The position numbers and the translations under genes were made by a program. Source: an uncultured Alistipes sp. (GTDB lineage Bacteria; Bacteroidota; Bacteroidia; Bacteroidales; Rikenellaceae). From it: a stretch of 64,000 bases of DNA. This document shows, piece after piece, positions 53,964-61,459 of this stretch (position 1 is the stretch's first letter; each line of letters begins with the position of its first letter). Location: the NCBI GenBank assembly GCA_910587675.1, contig CAJUMU010000006.1, positions 1 through 64,000 on the forward strand, written 5' to 3'. The notes below the pieces were generated by a model that was not told the origin of the DNA, searched no databases, and saw nothing but the letters and a program-made list of their open reading frames with translations.

Positions 53964-55337
53964 TTATTTCAATATTCTCAACGAATTGGGATACATGTTA
54001 TTCACTCTGCCGCCTATGCGTTTGGCGAATCCCAAGGGCCGACCGCCGAACGTCACGATATTCACCCCCTCGGCCAGCCCCGAGGCGTCGATATCCTGCT
54101 TGCGCAGAAAGCGCAGAGCCGTCGGATAGTCCGCATCGCGACATTCGGCGGCGGAGAGATCGAGATCGGCGAACAGAGCCAACGCCCCGTCGGGCTTCAA
54201 CAGCCCCTTGAACACGCGCCCCATCGCGACACCCGAATATATGACCGAGAGCGTCCCCGCGAGGGCCGCCACATCGTCGTAACGCTCGGCATAGCAACCG
54301 TAAAGATTCTCCCCCGCCTCGTAAAAACGCATCCGCTCGCCATCGCGCACCCAACGGCTCAACTCGCGCACGTCGGCCTTTGCGACAGGTGTCATCGCCT
54401 GCCGTCGCGCCTTCGGTTCACGCCGACGCGACGGCTCGCCGCTCTTGCGCGCCACGGCCAGAAACATCCCCTCGCCCGATACCCTGTGCGGAAAAAAACG
54501 GAACGTGCTGAACGCCCCCTCCTCGCCCGTCGCCACGCCCCACGACGGATCGACGGCAACGGGCGGCGCGGCGCACAGCTCGTCGCCGAACTCGGCGCAG
54601 GCGCGGCGAAGCACCTCCTCGTCCTCGGTGCGGTTGAAAGTGCAGGTGCTGTATATCAATATGCCTCCCGCGCGCAGGGCGCGGAAAGCGTTTCGCAGAA
54701 TCTCCGTCTGCCGCTCGGCGCACATGGCCACACCGGCTTCGCTCCACTGCGCGCACGCCTCCTCCGACTTGCGGAACATGCCCTCGCCCGAGCAGGGAGC
54801 GTCGACCGCCACGGCGTCGAACCACTCCTCGAACGCCGCCACGCGGGCCGAATCGTTGCACGCGACGACCATGTTGCCCGCGCCCCACTTGCGCGCATTG
54901 TCGGCCAACACGGCTGCGCGACCGCGGTTTATCTCGTTGGCCACCACCAACCCCTCGCGCCCGACCAAAGAGGCGTAATGGGTGCTTTTTCCGCCCGGGG
55001 CCGCGCACATGTCGAGCACGCGCATGCCTCGGCACGCCTCCGCGCCGCCCGCGGCCTCGGCGAGGATATAGCCCGCGAATTGCGAGGCCGCCTCCTGAAC
55101 GTAATAGGCTCCCGCATGGAAATCGGGGTCGAGCGTGAAACTCGGACGCTCGGCGAGCACGTATCCGTCGCGGCTCCACGGCACGCCGCGGCCGCCCCAC
55201 TTCTCCGCCATCGCCTTGCGCGGATTAAGACGCACGGCGACCGACGGTTCGTCGTTCAGCGCGACGAAGAGGCGTTCGGCCTCCTCCGCGCCCAACTCGC
55301 GCCGCATGCGCTCTGCGAACGGTTCGGGCAACCTCAT
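53964..55337 (-). CDS. RsmF/NSUN-type RNA m5C methyltransferase
   Basis: A 457-residue SAM enzyme. CAAPGGKSTHYAS is the SAM motif; both cysteines of the m5C mechanism are present in VDAPCSGEGMFRK (motif IV) and YSTCTFNRTEDE (motif VI). The C-terminal 100 residues resemble the RsmF-type PUA-like tail (LRFLRKQDID, KRIGGRVNNMYP). It should methylate a cytosine in rRNA. It overlaps the kinase gene start by four bases (ATGA). Confidence 0.92.
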   Translation of the reverse strand: MRLPEPFAERMRRELGAEEAERLFVALNDEPSVAVRLNPRKAMAEKWGGRGVPWSRDGYVLAERPSFTLDPDFHAGAYYVQEAASQFAGYILAEAAGGAEACRGMRVLDMCAAPGGKSTHYASLVGREGLVVANEINRGRAAVLADNARKWGAGNMVVACNDSARVAAFEEWFDAVAVDAPCSGEGMFRKSEEACAQWSEAGVAMCAERQTEILRNAFRALRAGGILIYSTCTFNRTEDEEVLRRACAEFGDELCAAPPVAVDPSWGVATGEEGAFSTFRFFPHRVSGEGMFLAVARKSGEPSRRREPKARRQAMTPVAKADVRELSRWVRDGERMRFYEAGENLYGCYAERYDDVAALAGTLSVIYSGVAMGRVFKGLLKPDGALALFADLDLSAAECRDADYPTALRFLRKQDIDASGLAEGVNIVTFGGRPLGFAKRIGGRVNNMYPNSLRILK

Positions 55338-55951
55338 AAGATCCTCCCTCCCGAAATTCGGTCCAACCTCGCGCAGATGCGCTCCAACACCGCGGGATTC
55401 TCCACGAAATCCTCCGAATCCTTATCCACGATAAGCACCTCGCCGCGGTATATGTCGTTGATCCAATGTTCGTACTTCTCGTTCAGGCGCGTGAGGTAGC
55501 TCTCGTCGATATTCATCTCGTAATCGCGGCCGCGCCGCTTGATCTGCGACACCAGAGTCGGGATGCTCGCCCGCAGATATATCAACACGTCGGGACGAGG
55601 TATGAGATTGGTCGTCAGGTCGAAGATCTTCATGTAGGTGGCGAAGTCGCGCGAGGTCATAAGCCCCATCTCGTGCAGATTGGCGGCGAAGATGTGGGCA
55701 TCCTCGTAAATGGTGCGATCCTGAAAGATATCGGCGTCGCCCGCCGACAGCATATTCAGCGTCTGCTGAATACGGCTGCCGAGAAACGATATCTGAAGCT
55801 GGAACGCCCAACGGCTCATGTCGTTATAGAAATCGCCGATATAAGGGTTATCGGACTCCTCGAAATAGGCTTTGGCCCCGTAATGTCGGGTCAGAATATC
55901 GGTAAGGGTCGTCTTGCCGCTCCCGATATTGCCTGCAATAGCTACATACAT
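55334..55951 (-). CDS. Deoxynucleoside kinase
   Basis: A 205-residue kinase with the P-loop AIAGNIGSGKTTL, the QDRTIYEDAHIF motif (DRS-like, substrate and catalytic) and LIYLRASIPTLVSQIKRRGR, then R-x-YE-M lid. It salvages deoxyadenosine, deoxyguanosine or deoxycytidine. It is the first gene of a three-gene unit with the RNA methyltransferase and the MerR gene. Confidence 0.92.
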   Translation of the reverse strand: MYVAIAGNIGSGKTTLTDILTRHYGAKAYFEESDNPYIGDFYNDMSRWAFQLQISFLGSRIQQTLNMLSAGDADIFQDRTIYEDAHIFAANLHEMGLMTSRDFATYMKIFDLTTNLIPRPDVLIYLRASIPTLVSQIKRRGRDYEMNIDESYLTRLNEKYEHWINDIYRGEVLIVDKDSEDFVENPAVLERICARLDRISGGRIL

Positions 55952-56034
55952 GGTTCACTATCATTAGTCGGAGCAATCGCATAGCTTTTCGAGGCATACG
56001 ATCGCTTTCATTTATAATTATCCTGTCACAATAT

Positions 56035-56113
56035 CGACATCGCTCGGCGATGTCGGCAGTTCGCCGCCACCCCGCGCGGCGGACTGCTGCGCACTCCCCC
56101 GCTGTCGGCGAAC
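56035..56113 (-). repeat. Dispersed intergenic repeat family 1, copy 5 (inverted, shorter)
   Basis: On the minus strand it starts GTTCGCCG, keeps the paired central arms and ends with the hairpin CGACATCGC/GCGATGTCG. It lacks about 15 bases in its 5-prime third. It ends five bases from the GH3 stop. Confidence 0.88.
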
Positions 56114-56117
56114 AGCG

Positions 56118-57605
56118 TCACACCGTCTCTTTCATCTCGGCCCGCGCGGCATACTTCGCCACGGCGTCCGCCACGCTGCGGTCGTTCATGAGCCGCGGCA
56201 CCTTGTTGCGCCGCTCGGCGGTCTGCCATCGCAGGAACGTGCCGCGCGGCACGATTATCACCTCGGGAGGTCTCATGACGCTGCGACGCTTGGCGTCGTA
56301 ATCCGAATTGAGCTCGCGCAACGCCCGATCCAGCTCCTCGGCGAACCGCCGCCCGTCGTCGGGTTCCCGCACGAACTCCGCCACCCACTCGTGGCAGCCG
56401 TCGCCCGCCGCCGACATATACTTCGGCGCGACGGTATATTCGCTCACCGCGGCGCCCGTGACCCGACACGCCCGCGACAACGCCTCCTCGGCATTTCCGA
56501 TCATAAGCTCCTCGCCGAACGCGTTCACATACTGTTTCGTGCGTCCCGCGACCCGCAGCCGATAGGGATCCGTCGAGGTGAAAACCACCTTGTCGCCCAA
56601 GCGGTAACGCCACAATCCGTTCGCGGAGGTCATCAAAACCGCATATTCGCAACCCGTGCGAACCCCCTCCAACGGAACCGCGCGACCGTCGCTCTCGAAT
56701 TCGTAATAGCATCCGTAATCGGGCATCAGCAACATATCCTCGCATCCCGCCCGTTCGGCCACGGCCACGAACCCTTCGGAGGCGTTGTAGCACTCCCAAT
56801 AGTTAATATCACCGCCCATAACCTCCGCGAAAGCCTCGCGATAGGGTTTGAAGCTCACCCCGCCGTGCATGAACAGCTCCAGATCGGGCCACACCTCCAA
56901 CGCCGCGCGTCGTCCCGCGAACTCCGTCAGGCGGCGCAACAGAGCCAGATTCCACGACGGAACCCCCGCCAACGCCGTGATACGGCTCGCGGCGCACTCG
57001 CGGCATATCGCCTCGCACTTGGCGTCGAAATCCTCCATCAACGCCACGTCGAGGCTCGGAGCGCGCACGATGCCGGCCAACCGTCCCGCGGCATGCAATG
57101 TCAAAGCCGACAGATCGCCGACCAAAGTTCCGTGCTCGTCGCGGCCGCACGACCCGCCGAGCGTAAGGGTACGCCCCTCGAAGAGCCTCGACGCGGGGTT
57201 GGCCGCCAGATAGAGCGACACCGTATCGGCCATGCCCCGCAGATGGTTGCGCCGCAACGCCTCGCGCGTCACGGGTATGTATTTGCTGCGCGACGAGGTT
57301 GTGCCCGACGATCGGGCGAACATCTTCACCCGCCCTTTGCAGGCCACGTCGCTCTCGCCCCGACGCATGCGTTCTATATAGGGCGAGAAAGACTCGTAAT
57401 CGAAACTCTCCACGGCGCGGGCGAAGCCCTCGGCGTCGCGTACGTCATCCAAACCGCGCTCGCGACCGAAATCGGTCCGCCGCCCCGCCTTCAACAATTC
57501 ATCGAGGGTGCTACGCTGGATACCGACGGCATCCTTCGCGGCGCGTTCTATCCGTCCGCATCGCGCGAGAAACGCCTCGCGCAAAAGTTCAGCAAAAACC
57601 GACAT
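56118..57605 (-). CDS. GH3 auxin-responsive promoter family protein (acyl-adenylate type)
   Basis: A 495-residue protein of the GH3 family of the ANL adenylating enzymes. MFARSSGTTSSRSKYIPVT is the ATP-binding motif, ITALAGVPSWNLALLRRL and LWRYRLGDKVVF (YRxGD) are also typical. Plant members join amino acids to jasmonate or auxin; bacterial members are common in Bacteroidetes and their substrates are unknown. It follows trkA by 54 bases on the same strand. Confidence 0.9.
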   Translation of the reverse strand: MSVFAELLREAFLARCGRIERAAKDAVGIQRSTLDELLKAGRRTDFGRERGLDDVRDAEGFARAVESFDYESFSPYIERMRRGESDVACKGRVKMFARSSGTTSSRSKYIPVTREALRRNHLRGMADTVSLYLAANPASRLFEGRTLTLGGSCGRDEHGTLVGDLSALTLHAAGRLAGIVRAPSLDVALMEDFDAKCEAICRECAASRITALAGVPSWNLALLRRLTEFAGRRAALEVWPDLELFMHGGVSFKPYREAFAEVMGGDINYWECYNASEGFVAVAERAGCEDMLLMPDYGCYYEFESDGRAVPLEGVRTGCEYAVLMTSANGLWRYRLGDKVVFTSTDPYRLRVAGRTKQYVNAFGEELMIGNAEEALSRACRVTGAAVSEYTVAPKYMSAAGDGCHEWVAEFVREPDDGRRFAEELDRALRELNSDYDAKRRSVMRPPEVIIVPRGTFLRWQTAERRNKVPRLMNDRSVADAVAKYAARAEMKETV

Positions 57606-57659
57606 ACAAAAAAACTTTTAAATCAGTCGGTTTCTTCACGTTCAGGTTCGGGCGGCGCG

Positions 57660-59000
57660 TCAGTTGAAGAACTCGCCCACCTTGTCTATCGACCCGGGCA
57701 TGGAGAAGACCACCACCCGATCGTATGCGTTTATCTGCGTGTCGCCCACGGCTATAAAGGCTTTGTCGCCGCGCACCACGCCGCCGATTATCACATCCTG
57801 CGGCAGACGCATATCCTTCACCTTGTTCTTTGTGGCGGGCGAATTGGGTTTCACGATGAACTCCAGCACCTCGGCCTCGCTGCCCGAGAGGCACCGTATG
57901 GCCTGCACGTCGGTCGACATGGTGAATCGGAATATGTTCGACGCCGTAACGCGTTTCTTATTAATAATGGTATCGATACCCACGCTCTCGGCCAGACTTA
58001 TGTAGTTGAGGTTCTCCACCTCGGCGATCACCTTCTTCACGCCCATGCGCTTGGCCTGCATCGCCGCCAGAATATTGGTCTCGCTGCGGCCGGTGACGGC
58101 TATGAATGCGTCCATGTTCGAGAGCCCCTCCTCCAACATGGCGTCGAGCTTGCGCCCGTCCTCGTGGATTATGAGCGTCTTGTCCAGCTCCTCGGCCAGA
58201 CGGTAGGCCTTCTCGCCGTTGTACTCCACCAGCTTGATGTTCATCTCGTCCTGCAACTCCGACGCGACCCTGACGCCGATGCGCGAGCCGCCCAGAATCA
58301 TGAGGCTCTTAACCTCAACGCTCTTCTGGCCCGACAGTTCCGTAACGCTCTTGGCCGCCTCCTTGCGCGAGATGACATAGACCGTATCGCCCTCGAAAAA
58401 CTTGTCCTGCCCGCGGGGGATGATGGTCTGCACGCCGCGCGTGATGGCCACGGCGCGGAACTCCGAGATAGACCCGTCGGCCGCCAGATCGATCAGATTG
58501 CGCCCCAACAGAGGCGAGGTCGGCTCCAGACGGAACACCACCAGCGCGAGGCGTCCGCCCGAGAAATCGACATAGTCGGTCGTGGAGGTGTGACCCAGCA
58601 GATTTATCACCTCCAGCGCAGCCACCTTCTCGGGGTAGAACAAGTAGTCGATGCCCATGCCGATGAACATCTCCTTGTTGTTGGGCTCCAGATATTCGTT
58701 GTTGTCGACGCGGGCGATGGACTTCTTGGCCCCCAGCTGCTTGGCCATGATGGCCGACAGAATGTTCTGGTTCTCGTCGTGATTGACGGCGATGAACAGA
58801 TCGCACCGACGCACGCCCGCCTTGCGCAGCACGGCGAAAGCCGTGGTGTCGCCCTCGACCGTAATCAGGTCGGCGAAGCTGCCCAACTCGTCCAACGCCT
58901 TGGCGTCGCTGTCGATCACCGTGATGTCGTGACCGTTTCCGCTCAGCATGCGCGCCAAATGGCTGCCCATCTCTCCTATGCCCGAAATTACTATCTTCAT
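57660..59000 (-). CDS. trkA: Trk system potassium-gating protein TrkA
   Basis: A 446-residue cytoplasmic protein with two RCK units. Each has a Rossmann domain: VISGIGEMGSHLARML with VIDSDAKALD in the first half, and LILGGSRIGVRVASEL with VEYNGEKAYRLAEE in the second. Each is followed by a TrkA-C domain. It binds NAD(H)/ATP and gates TrkH/TrkG for K+ uptake. No trkH is beside it. A longer start upstream of the ATG at 59000 is not likely, since it would include the promoter. Confidence 0.94.
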   Translation of the reverse strand: MKIVISGIGEMGSHLARMLSGNGHDITVIDSDAKALDELGSFADLITVEGDTTAFAVLRKAGVRRCDLFIAVNHDENQNILSAIMAKQLGAKKSIARVDNNEYLEPNNKEMFIGMGIDYLFYPEKVAALEVINLLGHTSTTDYVDFSGGRLALVVFRLEPTSPLLGRNLIDLAADGSISEFRAVAITRGVQTIIPRGQDKFFEGDTVYVISRKEAAKSVTELSGQKSVEVKSLMILGGSRIGVRVASELQDEMNIKLVEYNGEKAYRLAEELDKTLIIHEDGRKLDAMLEEGLSNMDAFIAVTGRSETNILAAMQAKRMGVKKVIAEVENLNYISLAESVGIDTIINKKRVTASNIFRFTMSTDVQAIRCLSGSEAEVLEFIVKPNSPATKNKVKDMRLPQDVIIGGVVRGDKAFIAVGDTQINAYDRVVVFSMPGSIDKVGEFFN

Positions 59001-59110
59001 CCGTTTACATCTTTCGACCGCATCGGCCCGCGACCCGAAGCCGACCGCCGAGGATCGTCTCCAATCGCAAACACCGAGCCTTCGATGCGGTGCGCAAAAA
59101 AAGCACTGTT

Positions 59111-59142
59111 TTTGCAAAATATGCAACAAATATATAAATTTG
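59111..59142 (+). promoter_or_regulatory. Promoter of the small Cys-rich membrane protein
   Basis: TTTG (59111-59114) and TAAATTTG (59135-59142) are 20 bases apart, exact consensus. It interlocks with the minus-strand trkA element at 59127. Confidence 0.7.
59127..59134 (-). promoter_or_regulatory. -7 element for trkA
   Basis: On the minus strand this reads TATATTTG, a full match, about 125 bases before the trkA start. It abuts the opposite promoter at 59135. Confidence 0.5.
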
Positions 59143-59189
59143 TCGTCGTTAATTCAACTAAAACCCGTTTTTACTAAATTTAGCACGCC

Positions 59190-59447
59190 ATGTTATCGAA
59201 ATTCACGATCGTGATGATCGTAATACTCATAGCCGTCGTCTTCGTGGCGTTCTTCGTGGTGGGGCTGTCGCTGACTCTCATCTTCAAGGGTCACAACATC
59301 GATTCGGAGATCGCCACCAACAAGAACATGCAGCGTCTGGGCATAAAATGCGCCGTGCAGGAGTCGCGCGAGGACGTGGGAGCCGACTGCGCCGACGCGG
59401 GTTGCTCGGGCAACTGCTCGGCCTGCGACATCGAACACGGGAAATAA
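59190..59447 (+). CDS. Small single-pass membrane protein with a Cys-rich tail
   Basis: I do not recognise a characterised family. The 85-residue product has one N-terminal membrane helix (residues 6-32) and a soluble tail with cysteines at 54, 67, 72, 76 and 79; the last four form C-x4-C-x3-C-x2-C, a pattern able to bind a metal or Fe-S cluster. An exact-consensus promoter lies just upstream, which supports expression. It is divergent from trkA and runs toward tRNA-Leu. The function is unknown; a role in electron transfer or metal handling at the membrane is only a guess. Confidence 0.75.
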   Translation: MLSKFTIVMIVILIAVVFVAFFVVGLSLTLIFKGHNIDSEIATNKNMQRLGIKCAVQESREDVGADCADAGCSGNCSACDIEHGK

Positions 59448-59477
59448 AAAAGACCGCACCGAGTAAATTCGGCGCGG
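59445..59477 (-). terminator. Intrinsic terminator of tRNA-Leu (TAA)
   Basis: CCGCACCGA (59454-59462) pairs with TCGGCGCGG (59469-59477) with one wobble pair. On the minus strand a run of six T follows. It may also end the small membrane protein transcript. Confidence 0.7.
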
Positions 59478-59503
59478 CTGCGTAAAATCGCTCTACTTTG
59501 TCG

Positions 59504-59589
59504 TACTCGAAGCCGGGGTCGAACCGGCACGGCCGTTGCTGGCCACAGGATTTTAAGTCCGGCGTGTCTACCTATTCCACCATTCGAGC
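59504..59589 (-). tRNA. tRNA-Leu (anticodon TAA)
   Basis: A class II tRNA of 86 bases with a long variable arm. The acceptor GCTCGAA pairs with TTCGAGT (one G-T pair). The anticodon loop CTTAAAA gives TAA. The T-arm is GGTTCGACCCC. Confidence 0.95.
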
Positions 59590-59617
59590 AGTCTGCCCGC
59601 AGGGCGGTACGACGCGA

Positions 59618-59648
59618 CAAAAGTAGCAAAATTATTTCATTGTGCAAA
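59618..59648 (-). promoter_or_regulatory. Promoter of tRNA-Leu (TAA)
   Basis: On the minus strand TTTG (59645-59648) and TACTTTTG (59618-59625) are 19 bases apart. It overlaps the 3-prime end of miaA. Confidence 0.65.
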
Positions 59649-60546
59649 TCTTCGACTCTATATATTCGATTATGTCGGCCGTATGCGTCGGCGGGAACCA
59701 CGCGATCTCGTCGTCGCGTCGGAACCACGTCATCTGACGCTTGGCGTAACGCCGCGAGTTGCGTTTCACAGCCTCCACGGCTTCGTCGAGCGTCAGGCGG
59801 CCGTCGAAATAGTCGAACATCTCGCGATACCCCACCGTCTGCAACGAGTTCAGATGCCGCAGATGGCAGACGGCGCGCGCCTCGCGTTCGAGCCCCCGCT
59901 CCATCATCGCATCCACGCGTCTGTCGATACGGTCGTACAACTCCGCTCTGTCGACCTCGGTGCCGATCTTCACTATGCCGAACGGACGCTCGCGCCGACG
60001 TCCCGTCCTGAACGACGAATAGGGACGCCCCGTCGAGATACACACCTCCAGAGCGCGCAGCACGCGCGCGGGATTGCGGCGGTCGACCACGGCGTGGAAC
60101 TCGGGGTCGAGACGCCGCAACTCCTCGGCGAGCACGTCGACACCCTCCTCGCGAAGTCGCTCGGCGAGCCGCTCGCGCAAACGTGCATCACACTGCGGCA
60201 TATCGTCCATACCCTCGCACAACGCCTTGACATACAACCCCGACCCTCCCACGGCGACAACAGTGTCGTATCGGGCGAAAAGGCTGTCGAGCAACTCCGA
60301 GGCCGCAGCCTCGTACGCTCCGCAATTGAAATCCTCGGTCAGTTCGTGAGTGGCTATGAAGTAGTGGCGCACGCGACGCAGCTGCTCGGCATCGGGATGC
60401 GCCGTACCGATCGGAAGGTCGCGGTATATCTGACGCGAATCGGTCGAAACCACGGGCGAGCCGAAATGCTCGGCCACCGCCACGGCGAGGTCGGTCTTGC
60501 CCGAACCCGTCGGTCCGACTATGACTATCAATGTCTTGCCGGCCAT
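59632..60546 (-). CDS. miaA: tRNA dimethylallyltransferase
   Basis: A 304-residue enzyme that adds the dimethylallyl group to A37 of tRNAs reading UNN codons. The P-loop is IVGPTGSGKTDLAVA; VSTDSRQIYRDLPIGTAHP and VGGSGLYVKAL are family motifs; KRNSRRYAKRQMTWFRRD is near the C-terminus. The ATG at 60546 lies two bases after the stop of the upstream gene; a TTG at 60552 is an alternative. Confidence 0.95.
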   Translation of the reverse strand: MAGKTLIVIVGPTGSGKTDLAVAVAEHFGSPVVSTDSRQIYRDLPIGTAHPDAEQLRRVRHYFIATHELTEDFNCGAYEAAASELLDSLFARYDTVVAVGGSGLYVKALCEGMDDMPQCDARLRERLAERLREEGVDVLAEELRRLDPEFHAVVDRRNPARVLRALEVCISTGRPYSSFRTGRRRERPFGIVKIGTEVDRAELYDRIDRRVDAMMERGLEREARAVCHLRHLNSLQTVGYREMFDYFDGRLTLDEAVEAVKRNSRRYAKRQMTWFRRDDEIAWFPPTHTADIIEYIESKICTMK

Positions 60547-60548
60547 TA

Positions 60549-61055
60549 TCAATACTCGTCGTCGTAACTGTCGTCGCCCTCGAAGTCGCCGTACTCGCCC
60601 ATCATCTCCTCGAAGATCGAACCGCTCTGCTCGTTGGCCTCGGGGTCGTACTGGTCGGGAGCGGGCGAATGCTCGAATTGCAGACGGGGATACTTCATAC
60701 CCTCCTCGGGCTTCTTAGCCTCGACCAGTTCGAGATAGTAGGCTCGCTGCGAAAACGGATCGAACACATATATAAGACGGTCGCGCAGCCTCAGCAGCAC
60801 GTCGCACAGCCGCGCCGAGGCCATCGGCGCAGGCGCGCCCTCCGCGGCGTCGCCGAGCCCCATATCCATGCAGGTGAATTCGCGCAAACGTTCCCACCGA
60901 TCGTCGGCGGTATATAAAGAGGCCATGCACGGATCGTAACCGAGCATCGACAGAATGAACTCGTGCAGATCGAGCAGCGACGCCTCGGCATCCAGCTCGA
61001 AGTCGCGGACGAAATTGTCGTTTTCGTCGCTCAGCATCCTGAATCTGTAAATCAT
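60549..61055 (-). CDS. pRiA4b ORF-3-like (IS1096 TnpR-family-like) protein
   Basis: A 168-residue protein of the family first noted as plasmid pRiA4b ORF-3. The N-terminal part (YRFRMLSDENDNFVRDFELD, a strand and a DLHEFILSMLGYD helix) and FDPFSQRAYYLELVE fit it. The C-terminal 30 residues are very acidic (EGDDSYDDEY). Despite the common database name it is not a transposon resolvase here: there are no transposon ends nearby. The function is unknown. It precedes miaA, so the two are probably cotranscribed. Confidence 0.82.
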   Translation of the reverse strand: MIYRFRMLSDENDNFVRDFELDAEASLLDLHEFILSMLGYDPCMASLYTADDRWERLREFTCMDMGLGDAAEGAPAPMASARLCDVLLRLRDRLIYVFDPFSQRAYYLELVEAKKPEEGMKYPRLQFEHSPAPDQYDPEANEQSGSIFEEMMGEYGDFEGDDSYDDEY

Positions 61056-61133
61056 CGAAATAACATATTAAGGCAATTATATATTTCAATGCACCAGCGT
61101 CATATTACCGTAAAAGCAGCTCCGACTGTCACT

Positions 61134-61216
61134 TACCCGCGGCCTTTGGCCGCGTTTACAGGTCTGACCCTCCCCTAAATCCCCTCCTCGGAGGGGACTT
61201 CGGTCGCTGCGCTCCG
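61134..61216 (-). repeat. Dispersed intergenic repeat family 2, copy B (inverted)
   Basis: The reverse complement of this 83-bp stretch matches 34699-34781 with one mismatch. It lies in the 400-base gap between the pRiA4b ORF-3-like gene and rho. The remainder of that gap holds the rho promoter and leader and nothing else I can support. Confidence 0.92.
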
Positions 61217-61361
61217 AATAACGCTAATCAAAGCATATAATCGCGAATACAAATATAGCACAAAAAGATTATCCCCGACCGATAAAGGCGCAATTTTCCG
61301 CATATCGGCCGACGACGGGGTTTATTTCGGCGGGCGCGGCGCGAAATATTGCGCTTCACGC

Positions 61362-61391
61362 TTGGAGGGCTCGAAAATTGTATTATCTTTG
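61362..61391 (+). promoter_or_regulatory. Promoter of rho
   Basis: TTG (61362-61364) and TATCTTTG (61384-61391) are 19 bases apart. A leader of about 65 bases precedes the ATG at 61460. Confidence 0.65.
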
Positions 61392-61459
61392 CAACGTCAA
61401 AAAAAATAATCGTTCGGTTATTTTACAATCAGCGAATTATAGATTAATACGAATCATAT

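Noticed and set aside
2123..56113. Family 1 repeats as a CRISPR array
   Set aside because: Copies are about 80-95 bp, kilobases apart, in both orientations, and have no spacer structure.
60549..61055. Mobile element (IS1096 TnpR passenger) suggested by the usual family name
   Set aside because: No transposase, inverted ends or target duplication nearby; the gene is coupled to miaA. The name is historical.
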